A stretch of 64,000 nucleotides of DNA from CAVTTH01 sp963737545 (lineage in GTDB: Bacteria; Verrucomicrobiota; Verrucomicrobiia; Chthoniobacterales; UBA10450), in NCBI GenBank assembly GCA_963737545.1, contig CAVTTH010000001.1, forward strand, positions 705,454 through 769,453, in the 5' to 3' direction. Within the stretch, counting starts at the first letter, position 1, and the number at the start of each line of letters is the position of its first letter. A program made the position numbers and the translations under genes. Shown here piece after piece: positions 8,419 through 17,212 of the stretch. The notes below the pieces were generated by a model. The model saw only the letters and a list, made by a program, of their open reading frames with translations, did not search any database and was not told the origin of the DNA.

Positions 8419-9522
8419 CTACCGCCCGCGGAGCGGTCGGAGCAGGAGATGGCCTAACCAATACGGATCCGCCACGGCTTTCCGATAAGCATCGAGTGAT
8501 TCGACTGACGAATTGACGCGCAAGTTGCTGTACGATTGGTCGTCATTCTGCCATCGTTCGTGCCAGTAAACCGCGGCTTTGATCCGCGGGTGATGAGTTC
8601 GGAATTCGTCGAGGCCTTGCTTGATCCAATCTGCCTTGTTGCCCGAACCTGGAAATTCGCCCGCTCCCCACTCGGCAATCATGATCGGTTTGTTCGGATC
8701 AAGCCCGCACATTTCCTGGTACGGCCAATCGACCAGGGGCGGGATATTCACCCACGGCTCTTCTTTGACTTGCTGGCCGTAAACACTCAGGCCGAGCCAA
8801 TCGACGTAGTCCGAGCCCGGATAGTACGCGGGCGCAAAATTCCAGGTATCGAGCGGATAGGAATAATTGTTCGTGTGAAACATCCATTTGATATTCGTCG
8901 CGCCGCGCGCGCGGACGCGATCGACCACATGACGATATGCTGTCTTGAAGGTTTCCGGACCCTGCCACTCGTTAGGTCTGTTTTCGACGCGTTTGTCGGC
9001 GCCATAATACCAACCTGACCAGGGAAACCAATCACCGTTCATCTCATTGGCGAAATCGACGATCATTGGTTTGCCGAATGCCTTGGCCGCTTCGGCCCAC
9101 TGATCAATGTAATGATCCCAGGTGCCGGCGATGATCGCGTTGAGACTGAAGCGGTCGGGTCCCTTGCTTTGCTCATAAGGCCGATCCCAGGGCGACCAAA
9201 AAACGAGAGGAAGCGAGCCGTGACGCCAGATAACGTTCAGGTTCGCAGTCGGAAAATTTTGCTCACCCCAATAGCTCGAGGAAGCGATGATCGCCTGATG
9301 TTTGCCGACCATCGTCTCGAAATCCTCGATTAGCTCGAAACTCAGGGCATCTTCGGCATCGCCAAAATCAATGAACGCGCCCGTGTAGGCGCCGTGCTCG
9401 GGAATGATCACTTCGACCGGCGCATTCGGATCGAGCGGAGGCGGAGCGTGCCTGCCGCAACCAGAGAGCACTCCGAAAGACAGGACAATCGCGGATAGCC
9501 CCGCCACGTTGAATGTTTTCAT
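8419..9522 (-). CDS. GH26-like glycoside hydrolase lipoprotein
   Basis: The protein has 367 residues. A lipoprotein signal ends in VLSGC (Cys22). The (beta/alpha)8 domain shows VDFANEMNGDW with the putative acid/base Glu160 and IMIAEWGAGEF with the putative nucleophile Glu284, the two-Glu arrangement of clan GH-A enzymes of the GH26 (beta-mannanase) type. It would cut a beta-glycan outside the inner membrane; the exact substrate is unknown. The frame stays open upstream to 9627, but those extra residues (GSAGASPSR...) come from a palindromic repeat, so the ATG at 9522 is the real start. It is divergent from the RAYT gene. Confidence 0.8.
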   Translation of the reverse strand: MKTFNVAGLSAIVLSFGVLSGCGRHAPPPLDPNAPVEVIIPEHGAYTGAFIDFGDAEDALSFELIEDFETMVGKHQAIIASSSYWGEQNFPTANLNVIWRHGSLPLVFWSPWDRPYEQSKGPDRFSLNAIIAGTWDHYIDQWAEAAKAFGKPMIVDFANEMNGDWFPWSGWYYGADKRVENRPNEWQGPETFKTAYRHVVDRVRARGATNIKWMFHTNNYSYPLDTWNFAPAYYPGSDYVDWLGLSVYGQQVKEEPWVNIPPLVDWPYQEMCGLDPNKPIMIAEWGAGEFPGSGNKADWIKQGLDEFRTHHPRIKAAVYWHERWQNDDQSYSNLRVNSSVESLDAYRKAVADPYWLGHLLLRPLRGR

Positions 9523-9551
9523 TCTTCGTTGAACCGCTGGCATTCTCGAAC

Positions 9552-9576
9552 GGGAGGGCGAGGCTCCCGCCGAGCC
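9552..9576. repeat. REP-like repeat, family A copy 1
   Basis: GGGAGGGCGAGGCTCCCG followed by CCGAGCC. It is the same 25-base unit as at 9922 (one mismatch) and, inverted, at 10127. It lies between the GH26-like gene and the RAYT gene. Its reverse translation gives the spurious GSAGASPS peptide seen upstream of the GH26-like start. Confidence 0.85.
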
Positions 9577-9614
9577 TCTCTGACGGACTGAAAATCTCGA
9601 CCGAGCCACACGGA

Positions 9615-10115
9615 ATGGACCCAACACCCACTAACGTTCCCATCCGCAAACGACCTGCCGCCGGCGTATACGAAGAGGCCAATAAGCCTGTGCTGATTTT
9701 CGTAACCGTTTGCACGAAGGACCGTCGTCCCTGGCTGGCGAACCCTGCTGCGCATCAGCTCCTGCGAAAAGTTTGGAACGAAGCTGATGATTGGCTCGTG
9801 GGTCGCTACGTCATCATGCCTGATCATTTGCATTTGTTTGCCACACCTTCATTCGATTCCAAAACAAGCCTCAATGCATGGATGCAATTCTGGAAGTCGC
9901 AATTCACAAAACGTTTTCGAAGGGAGGGCGAGGCTCCCGTCGAGCCGCGACGAATACGCCTCTGGCAAAGCGGGCATTGGGATCGACGCATGCGTTCCGA
10001 CGAAAGTTATGATAAGAAATGGATTTACGTTGTTGAAAATCCGGTCCGGCACGGGCTCGTCGCACGAGCAGCCCATTGGCCCTTCCAAGGTGAAATTCGC
10101 GAATTCAGATTTTGA
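9615..10115 (+). CDS. REP-associated tyrosine transposase (RAYT)
   Basis: This 166-residue protein belongs to the IS200/Y1 HUH transposase superfamily, in the RAYT branch linked to REP elements. The metal-binding HUH motif is MPDHLHLFATP (His71, His73). The catalytic Tyr is in the later helix SYDKKWIYVVENPVRHGLV (Tyr132 or Tyr138), which also holds the family's 'ENPV' block. RAYTs nick single-stranded REP hairpins. Copies of one REP-like unit lie just before (9552), inside (9922, giving residues 103-111 REGEAPVEP) and just after (10127, inverted). ATG 9615 was chosen because the upstream 34 codons are repeat-derived. Confidence 0.88.
   Translation: MDPTPTNVPIRKRPAAGVYEEANKPVLIFVTVCTKDRRPWLANPAAHQLLRKVWNEADDWLVGRYVIMPDHLHLFATPSFDSKTSLNAWMQFWKSQFTKRFRREGEAPVEPRRIRLWQSGHWDRRMRSDESYDKKWIYVVENPVRHGLVARAAHWPFQGEIREFRF
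9922..9946. repeat. REP-like repeat inside the RAYT coding region, family A copy 2
   Basis: GGGAGGGCGAGGCTCCCG then TCGAGCC, in frame within the RAYT gene and encoding the segment around GEAPVEP. It lies between the HUH motif and the catalytic-Tyr helix. Confidence 0.85.
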
Positions 10116-10126
10116 ATATCGATCGC

Positions 10127-10151
10127 GGCTCGGCCGGAGCCTCGCCCTCCC
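10127..10151. repeat. REP-like repeat, family A copy 3 (inverted)
   Basis: The reverse complement reads GGGAGGGCGAGGCTCCGG then CCGAGCC, in opposite orientation to the two upstream copies. It starts 12 bases after the RAYT stop. Paired inverted REPs around a RAYT are the usual arrangement of such elements. Confidence 0.85.
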
Positions 10152-10179
10152 AGGTGAAACCGGGCATCGGACTAATACT

Positions 10180-13100
10180 TCACACTCGCACGGGAACTGA
10201 CGCGGTGCGCTCCAGCTTTCCCCAACTTACCCAGGCACCTTTGATTCCGCGCAAGATTGCCTTCCAAATGCAGTAGCTCAACATCGGGCGGTAAATCAAT
10301 CGCATCGGCAGAATGCGCCAGGCGCGCAGGACGGATTCGCGTTCCAAGATGCAAGCCAGCGTGGCCAGGACGACATCCATACTCAGGAAGGTGATAACGA
10401 ACGGCAGAACCGCTCGCCAGGCGCCGAACGGAATCGATGCGAGAAGCAGCAGATCGATCATCGGCGTGATCGCCACGAGAACGATCTGGAAGAACCAAAC
10501 GCTCGGCAGACTGAAGCAGCCGAGCGCGCGGTACTTCCAATTGAAAGTCATGTCGCGGTGTTTCCAGAGACACTGCAGCGTTCCGTAGGCCCAGCGGAAA
10601 CGTTGTCGCGCCAGCGTACGCACAGTTTCCGGAGCTTCCGTCCAGGCAACCGCGGAAGGAGCGTAAACAATTTTCTGGCCGCGCTTGTGCAGCGTCAGAG
10701 TCAGATCAGTGTCCTCCGCCAGTGTGTCCAAACTCAGACCTCCCGCTTGATCGAGCGCAGATCTGCGGATCGCGCTGATCGCCCCGGGAACGACCGTGAT
10801 GCAATTCCAACCCGTGTAGGCGCGCCGATCGAGATTGAACCCCACCGTGTATTCGAGCGCCTGACAACGTGCGATAAATGTCCGCAAGTTTCCGACCTTG
10901 GCGTGACCCGAGACCGCGCCCACTCCGCCGTCGGCAAACGGTTGGACGAGCGCGCACAAAGTGCCCTTTTGGCAATGCGTGTCGGCATCGACGAAAATGA
11001 TGATCTCGTGCCGTGCCGCCGCCAGAGCGCGTTGCAGCGCGCGCGCTTTGCCGCGATTCGGCTGACGCAACAATCTCACCCGCGAATCAGTTTTCATGAG
11101 CGCTTCGACTTCCGCCGCGGTGCAATCATGTGAGCCATCATCCACGACGACGATTTCCAGGTCGCCCGTGTAATCCGTGGTGAGCAGGGAACGCAAGCTA
11201 TCCGCGATCACTTTTTCTTCATTGAATGCCGCGATCACTACGCTAACCGGCGCGGTGAAATCCGTCGCCGGAATGCGCCGAAAACGCGAAGCCAAATAGA
11301 TGACGATGAGCGTTCGCACGACCACGAGCGCGGTCGCCACGATCATGAAGGCCCAGAGAAATTGCTCGATCCAGTGATAAACCCGGAAGCCGGTTCCGCT
11401 CACCATTCGCGAGATTGATTGACCGCTGCGCGGCGCGAGAGGCATCAGTGCGTCTCGCGTCGTTCCGAGCAACGTGCTCAAAGAAACCACCGTGTCGCCC
11501 CTTGTCCGGAGATAATCCAGAATCCGCGGCAGCGCTTCAATCGTTTGGGAACGATCGCCACCTGCATCGTGCAGCAGAATAATATTACCGTCGCGACGCT
11601 GCTGTTTAATGCGTTGCAGGATGATGTCTGCACCGGGCTTCGCCCAATCCTGTGGGTCGATATTTTCAAGGACGGCGAGGTAGCCCAGATCTTCCGCGAT
11701 TTTGAGCGGTGCCAGCTCGCTTAACTGAGATGGACTGGTATCGGCCGCATACGGAGGCCGGAAAAGAGTGGTGGTGCGGCCGGTGATCGTTTCGATGAGA
11801 AGCTGAGTGGCGTTGAGTTCGAGACGAATATGTTCCGGCCAGCATAGCGCCAGGTTCGGGTGGTAATAGGTATGGTTCCCGATCTCGTGTCCTTCGTCAA
11901 CGATTCGCCTAACGAGCCAGGGATAATGTTCGGCGTTGACCCCGACAAGGAAGAATGCCGCCTTCACATTAGCCGCTTTCAGAATATCGAGCACCTGCGG
12001 CGTCCATCTCGGATCCGGGCCATCATCAAACGTGATCGCCACCTGATGCTCACCGCCCGCGCCCTGATGATAAAGCGTCGGAAACCTCGGGAACTTCACA
12101 TACTGCGACGTGAGATATCCGTCCTGATCCACCGCCAGAGTGCGCCGGCCATCGGAGCGAGTCTCATCCACCGAAACGATTTCTCCGTCCCCGACGTCGG
12201 CGATTGTATCGGTTCCCTGCAAAATTTCGAGCGGCCGGCGCATCGCCGCGTCCATCTTGAAATCGTGAGGGAGATTGAGTGCATCCCAGACGGCGGCGTC
12301 TTCCGCGCCTAACCGATACAGCCCGACCCCACCCGCCTTCTTGTCGCGAACAACTCGAAGTTGATTCGCAAAAGTAATGGCATCGAGGAACCAAACCGTG
12401 TGGCCCTTGTCCGAGTCTTCATACTCAAAGAACGGATTGTATTCGGGAGCGGTCACGGCCGCCGTCTCCACGTCGGCATAGCTCGCGCGGCTCATTGCTT
12501 CCGGCACGCTGATGAGCTCGCCCTTCTTCGCTCCTTCCATCCAATCATACCCGTAGTTGCCGAGCACGATGATCCACTGCTTCGCGTCCGCGCCATCGAG
12601 TAGCACTTGAAGCCAGCCTTCAAACCAACGCCGCGACCCGAGTGGCCCGGGCGAATCGGTCTCGGAGGTTTCGTCGAAAAGCAATGCGACGAAGCGATCC
12701 ACGCCTTCGGATAATGCGTCGAAGTCGATGTAATCGAGATCCTGCCCGGGCTGGACGCAGAGCCAAAGCTCCTTCCCATCATCATGGAGCGCATCGATAA
12801 ATCGATCCAGGAATGTCGCGATGTCCTCTTTGTAAGCAGGGTCAATCTGCTCCCAGTCCACTACCACCCCGGTCGCTTTGGCCTCGCCTAAAACGGCAAT
12901 GACTTTTTGGATGAAACGGTCCTGTCGGTCCCGCGGACCGTGCGCAAGATTTTCGATTGCTTCCGGCTGCCAGGTGTCGCCCACCAAATTCGTCAGGAGC
13001 GGCATGAGAGCGAGGCCCTTGCTCGCAGCCAGTTTGGGCAAACGGGTATCAGCGTCGATTTGCAGATCACCCCGGCCATTGATCACCGCCATCCACTCCG

Positions 13101-13536
13101 GACAAACGTGAGTCAGCAGCGCCGCGTGTTGCTCGAGCGAAGCGTAACTGTAGGGATCGCCATTCGTGTAAAACGCCAGCCGCACTTCGTTATCCGGCGG
13201 TTTCTTGTGCGGACGCGCCGGAACGACCGGGGGCGGACTTGATTGCTTCTTCGATGCCGTGCGCGCGGCTTGAAATTTTTCCCAAAGCGGAACATTCGCG
13301 GGTGTTTGACCAGCGGAATTCGCCTTCTGCCACGATTTCAACTGGCCTTTCAATTGCCGCAGCGAGATCGGGAGATTCAGCCGCGGCGCGACGAACAGCG
13401 TCTGGACAAAGAGAACGATCGCGAGAAACGACACGATCGCGGTCCCGAGCAGAATGAGGCGCAGTCTCGGCCAGCGTTTACCGGCCGGATCGGAGAAAAC
13501 AAATGGAGTGACTGTGTTTTGAGTGCCCTCGTCCAT
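10180..13536 (-). CDS. Trifunctional membrane protein: GH18-like, NodB polysaccharide deacetylase and GT2 domains
   Basis: The protein has 1118 residues. Order: TM helix (24-48); GH18-like domain (about 118-425) with VVVDWEQID, Asp227/Glu229; NodB deacetylase (about 495-690) with ITFDDGPDP (Asp504/505), His555 and His559 in GNHTYYHPN and the FRPPY motif; then TM helices and a processive GT2 domain (about 760-1000) with DDG 799-801, DAD 850-852, ED 941-942 and QRFRW 978-982, followed by more TM helices. This joins synthesis, deacetylation and hydrolysis of a beta-linked polymer, as in PgaB/PgaC-type poly-GlcNAc systems. ATG 13536 has AGGA upstream; the TTG at 13557 lacks a good site. Confidence 0.88.
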   Translation of the reverse strand: MDEGTQNTVTPFVFSDPAGKRWPRLRLILLGTAIVSFLAIVLFVQTLFVAPRLNLPISLRQLKGQLKSWQKANSAGQTPANVPLWEKFQAARTASKKQSSPPPVVPARPHKKPPDNEVRLAFYTNGDPYSYASLEQHAALLTHVCPEWMAVINGRGDLQIDADTRLPKLAASKGLALMPLLTNLVGDTWQPEAIENLAHGPRDRQDRFIQKVIAVLGEAKATGVVVDWEQIDPAYKEDIATFLDRFIDALHDDGKELWLCVQPGQDLDYIDFDALSEGVDRFVALLFDETSETDSPGPLGSRRWFEGWLQVLLDGADAKQWIIVLGNYGYDWMEGAKKGELISVPEAMSRASYADVETAAVTAPEYNPFFEYEDSDKGHTVWFLDAITFANQLRVVRDKKAGGVGLYRLGAEDAAVWDALNLPHDFKMDAAMRRPLEILQGTDTIADVGDGEIVSVDETRSDGRRTLAVDQDGYLTSQYVKFPRFPTLYHQGAGGEHQVAITFDDGPDPRWTPQVLDILKAANVKAAFFLVGVNAEHYPWLVRRIVDEGHEIGNHTYYHPNLALCWPEHIRLELNATQLLIETITGRTTTLFRPPYAADTSPSQLSELAPLKIAEDLGYLAVLENIDPQDWAKPGADIILQRIKQQRRDGNIILLHDAGGDRSQTIEALPRILDYLRTRGDTVVSLSTLLGTTRDALMPLAPRSGQSISRMVSGTGFRVYHWIEQFLWAFMIVATALVVVRTLIVIYLASRFRRIPATDFTAPVSVVIAAFNEEKVIADSLRSLLTTDYTGDLEIVVVDDGSHDCTAAEVEALMKTDSRVRLLRQPNRGKARALQRALAAARHEIIIFVDADTHCQKGTLCALVQPFADGGVGAVSGHAKVGNLRTFIARCQALEYTVGFNLDRRAYTGWNCITVVPGAISAIRRSALDQAGGLSLDTLAEDTDLTLTLHKRGQKIVYAPSAVAWTEAPETVRTLARQRFRWAYGTLQCLWKHRDMTFNWKYRALGCFSLPSVWFFQIVLVAITPMIDLLLLASIPFGAWRAVLPFVITFLSMDVVLATLACILERESVLRAWRILPMRLIYRPMLSYCIWKAILRGIKGAWVSWGKLERTASVPVRV

Positions 13537-13559
13537 GAAGTCCTGACATCGGGTCAACG

Positions 13560-14680
13560 TTACACGATCAACCGTCGCAGGGCTAAACCCAATTCGCGAG
13601 CGCGCTCGCGCAGCAACTCAGCTGCTCGCTTCATCGCGTCATCAGGTGCGATTGCCCTGGTGTGATAACTCGTAAACGCCGTCGAAAAGTATCGAGGCCC
13701 GCGAATCAGGGCCAGTTTGACCAACAATCGCATAAACCCGTTTGGCGTGCCGGCGTGCGAGCTGGGCGACACCCGCAGGCGCTTTTCCTTCCAGTGTTTG
13801 TAAATCGAGCCGACCTTCGCCGGTGATGATCACATCGGCATCTCGCACTTTCTCTTCCAGACCGATCGTCTCAGCGACCACATCAAATCCGGAGCGAAGG
13901 TGCGCTCCGCAAAAACTCATGAGTCCAAAACCAAGACCACCGGCTGCGCCCGCCCCGGCGACATCGCGATGATCAATCTGAAGATCGCGCGCGACGACAT
14001 CTGCCAGATCGCATTAACGAGCGTTCGAGAAAATCGAGTTCCTCTCCCGTCGCTCCTTTTTGCGGACCGAAAACGCGAGTCGCGCCGCGCTCGCCGAGGA
14101 GTGGATTTCGCACATCGGCGGCAACTGTGATGTGCGGCAATCTGAGTCCACCCGGCCTTTCAATTCGCTCAAGCGCGGACAGATCCGCGATCGATTCGAT
14201 CACGCCACCGTCATCGCGAAGGAATCGAAAGCCGAGCGCGCGAGCCATTCCGAGTCCGCCATCGTTCGTCGCGCTCCCGCCGAGGCCAACAATAATTTCT
14301 CGCGCGCCTCGCTTGGTCGCGTCGAGCAGCATTTCACCAACGCCGAAAGTGATTGCGCGAAGCGGATCGCGTTCAGCTTCCTGAAGTCGTCGCATCCCGG
14401 CCGCTTCGCTCATTTCGATCACTCCCAGTTTGTCGTTATCGATCCAGGCATAACGGCAGGCAATTGGGCGCCCAAGCGGATCATGCGCGTCACATGTCAC
14501 CCACACGCCGCCGAGCGCCTCGCAGATCGCTGCCGCCGTGCCTTCCCCACCATCCGCGACCGGTGCGATCTCGATGGTGGCGTCCGGCACGACATCGCGC
14601 AGACCAGCGGCGATGTTTTGCGCCACTTCCGCGGCGCCTAGCGAACCTTTGAATTTGTCGGGCGCTATGAGAATGCGCAT
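13560..14680 (-). pseudogene. Glycerate kinase (GlxK/GarK type) broken by two +1 frameshifts
   Basis: The first part (13973-14680) has the family start MRILIAPDKFKGSLGAAEVA, PVADGGEGT and VGLGGSATNDGG. The frame is lost near 14008, where one extra base separates LERSLMR from LADVVARDLQ. The second part (13642-14007) has GLGFGLMSF and ITGEGRLDLQTLEGKAPAGV. The frame is lost again near 13665, and the third part carries the usual C-terminus RAIAPDDAMKRAAELLRE. Both breaks need one extra base to be skipped. Intact, it would phosphorylate glycerate. Either a real pseudogene or two sequence errors; raw reads would decide. It lies just upstream of the trifunctional gene on the same strand. Confidence 0.8.
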
Positions 14681-14709
14681 TACGAATCTTCGTCGCCGCA
14701 GGAGCTTTT

Positions 14710-14813
14710 GTCATTCTGAGCGGAGTTTCGCAAAAGCGAAACGCAGTCGAAGAATCCCGCGATGTTACCTTTTGGCTAACGCCACGAGATTCCTCGACTG
14801 CGCTCGGAATGAC
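14710..14813. repeat. Long hairpin repeat, family C copy 1
   Basis: The left arm begins GTCATTCTGAGCGGAG, the right arm is GATTCCTCGACTGCGCTCGG then AATGAC, and they are near-perfect reverse complements around an inner hairpin (GTTTCGC-AAAA-GCGAAAC). It fills the gap between glycerate kinase and gatB, and could act as a bidirectional terminator or mRNA end. Confidence 0.75.
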
Positions 14814-14814
14814 T

Positions 14815-16269
14815 CTACTTTAGCTTCCGCCCAAGAATCTCCCCCGCCAACGCAGGGTTCGCCTTTCCTTTCGAAAGTTTCATAACCTGGCCCTTTAGAA
14901 AATTGAGCGAGGCCGCATGGCCCGCTCGGAAATCGGCCGCGGGTTTTGGATTCGCTGCGATCACTTCGTCGCATATCTTCTCGATCGCGCCCGCATCGCT
15001 CAGCTGCTCGATTCCCTTTTCTTTCACCAATTCCGCAGCCCCTCTTCCACTGGCAAACATATCTGCGAAAACTTCCTTGCCCTGCGTGCCACTGATCTTT
15101 CCGCTCTCGATCAGGTTCACTAATTCGTCGAGCGCTCTCGGGGGGATCGGGCAATCGTTAATCGTTTTTCCAGCGCCGCCGAGCGCGTTCTGCAAATCAT
15201 TCAAAATCCAGTTCGCGAGGTTCTTTGGTTTGCGCGCGCCTTTCGCCGCCGTCTCAAAATAGCGCGCGAGATCAAGATCGCTCGTTAAAACGCCGGCATC
15301 ATACGGAGTCACCTCGTACTGCTCGACAAAGCGCGCGCGCTTCGCCTTCGGCAATTCGGGCAGGCGGGCGCGGACCTCCGCCAATAACACCTCACTCTTC
15401 ACCGGCACCAAATCGGGATCGGGAAAATAGCGATAATCATGCGCGAACTCTTTCGTTCGCATGAGAAAGGTTTTGCCCGACGAATCATCCCAGCCGCGCG
15501 TTTCCTGCTCCAGCTTTTCTCCGCGATCAAGCGCTGCGATTTGCCGTTTTATTTCGTATGCAAGCGCACGGCGCACGCCGCTGATCGAGTTCATGTTCTT
15601 GATTTCAATCTTGGCGCCCAGCTCCTTCTGCAATTCCGGCCGCACCGAGACATTGCAATCGCAGCGCAGTTGTCCTTTCTCCATGTCCGCGTCGCTGACG
15701 CCGCCGTAGACGAGGATTTGTTTTAATGCAGTGAGAAACGCGAACGCCTCTTCCGGCGAATTGATCTCCGGTTGCGTCACGATCTCCATCAGCGGCGTCC
15801 CAGCCCGATTGAAATCAATTCCGGTGCTCGATTCGAAGTGGAAACTTTTCGCCACATCTTCCTCGAGATGGATGCGTACGAGATGCACTTCCTTGTCCGG
15901 AATCGCAATACTCTTCTGCGCGTCCTTCGGATACGCGAGGTCGTGCAGAGGCACGCTTCCATTGGTGCAAAGCGGCAGGTTGTACTGCGAGATCTGGTAG
16001 TTTTTTGGCATGTCCGGATAAAAATAATTCTTCCGGTCGAATTTGCTGATAGGGGCGATGTCACAACCGAGCATGAGCCCAGTCAGGACGGTCAGACGCA
16101 GCGCTTCGTGATTCATCACTGGCAGCGCACCGGGCAATCCAAGACACGTCGGGCAGGTGTGCGCATTTGGTTTCGCTCCAAACTCCACCGGACAGGCGCA
16201 GAACATCTTGGAACGCGTCTTCAGCTGCACGTGCACTTCGAGGCCGATGGTCGTGATGTAATTTGTCAT
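14815..16269 (-). CDS. gatB: Aspartyl/glutamyl-tRNA(Asn/Gln) amidotransferase subunit B
   Basis: The protein has 484 residues, normal for GatB. The N-terminal cradle domain shows IGLEVHVQL, the Cys pairs CACPVEFG and TCPTCLGLPG, the DRKNYFYPDMPKNYQISQYN block and ATP-site residues; the C-terminal YqeY-like tail ends near ILGRKLK. GatB activates Glu-tRNA(Gln) (or Asp-tRNA(Asn)) for amidation in the GatCAB complex. asnS is present at 25.8 kb, so the tRNA(Gln) route is the more likely need. gatA and gatC are not in the window. cvpA lies 22 bases upstream on the same strand. Confidence 0.95.
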   Translation of the reverse strand: MTNYITTIGLEVHVQLKTRSKMFCACPVEFGAKPNAHTCPTCLGLPGALPVMNHEALRLTVLTGLMLGCDIAPISKFDRKNYFYPDMPKNYQISQYNLPLCTNGSVPLHDLAYPKDAQKSIAIPDKEVHLVRIHLEEDVAKSFHFESSTGIDFNRAGTPLMEIVTQPEINSPEEAFAFLTALKQILVYGGVSDADMEKGQLRCDCNVSVRPELQKELGAKIEIKNMNSISGVRRALAYEIKRQIAALDRGEKLEQETRGWDDSSGKTFLMRTKEFAHDYRYFPDPDLVPVKSEVLLAEVRARLPELPKAKRARFVEQYEVTPYDAGVLTSDLDLARYFETAAKGARKPKNLANWILNDLQNALGGAGKTINDCPIPPRALDELVNLIESGKISGTQGKEVFADMFASGRGAAELVKEKGIEQLSDAGAIEKICDEVIAANPKPAADFRAGHAASLNFLKGQVMKLSKGKANPALAGEILGRKLK

Positions 16270-16291
16270 TCGAACAAGCGGCTGATTCTCT

Positions 16292-17203
16292 CTATTTCCC
16301 TCTCGTCGCGTAATCCAGCGCCTTTTGAAATTGGAACGACTTCACCTGAGCGGCGAGAGCGGGGTCATTTGCCGCATCGATCAAACGCTGATCCTGGAGC
16401 AGCTCCAGGAACCTTCCATGTTCGATCATATCGATGATCTCCGGGTCAGCTCGCAGAGCCAGGATTTTCGGATTGTCGCTCAACTCCCTCGCACCGGGAT
16501 ACGAGAGAAATCGCTCCGCGCTCTCCGGATTAGACGCGATTGTCCCCACTTTGCCCAAAGTTTGATAGACCGATGACGGTACCACGTCGGCAGTCTTGAC
16601 GAACTGGCCGACTGAACCCAGCTCGACCGACTTCTTGAGACGCGCCAGTGCAACCATTAGCGATGAATCGGGTTTCTCCGCGATCGATACCCGTCGAGGT
16701 GTCGCTAGCGGGGCGAGTAATTTCTTCGCGGGAGAGTTTTTGACAGAACTCTGCAGTTGAACCTCGGCGACTGCGCCTAACGAACGGATTCCGACGACAA
16801 CCAGCCAAACCAAAAACGCTCCGAAAAGAAATCCAATCGCGGCGCCACTCAGGCCATAGAGCAATTTAACGGTCCCGGAGTCTTGTTGAGCGGTTCGCTT
16901 AAAGAGAATCGTGCCAAAGGTCGTAATGACGATGTAGACGAGCAGCGCCAGAATCGCGCCCGTGACGATCGCGATGATGAAATCCGGCATCTTTAGAAAA
17001 GACCGCACCATCGGAAGCAGCAGTTTGCCGCCAAACCATGCGGCACCATACGCAGCGATGACGGCGCCGATGCGCACCAGTTGTCGCATTAACCCGAGGC
17101 GCCAGCCACGCACAATTTCGAACAGGACGAGCAGCGCGGCTAACACCACGAAGATTGTCTGCCAAAGTGGCGAGCCCGCCGCTGCCTGAAGTTCTGGTTT
17201 CAA
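16292..17203 (-). CDS. CvpA family membrane protein
   Basis: This 303-residue protein has four predicted TM helices in the first ~145 residues (for example IFVVLAALLVLFEIVRGWRL and IIAIVTGAILALLVYIVITT), the layout of CvpA/colicin V production proteins, followed by a soluble, helical C-terminal region (150-303) longer than usual. CvpA proteins affect envelope stress and purF-linked phenotypes in other bacteria; the mechanism is unknown. The start is a TTG, 9 bases after the aroC stop; the next in-frame ATG would remove the first TM helix. Codon TTA in the word TCGTTAGGC occurs at 16775. Confidence 0.8.
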   Translation of the reverse strand: MKPELQAAAGSPLWQTIFVVLAALLVLFEIVRGWRLGLMRQLVRIGAVIAAYGAAWFGGKLLLPMVRSFLKMPDFIIAIVTGAILALLVYIVITTFGTILFKRTAQQDSGTVKLLYGLSGAAIGFLFGAFLVWLVVVGIRSLGAVAEVQLQSSVKNSPAKKLLAPLATPRRVSIAEKPDSSLMVALARLKKSVELGSVGQFVKTADVVPSSVYQTLGKVGTIASNPESAERFLSYPGARELSDNPKILALRADPEIIDMIEHGRFLELLQDQRLIDAANDPALAAQVKSFQFQKALDYATRGK

Positions 17204-17212
17204 ATTATGGGA

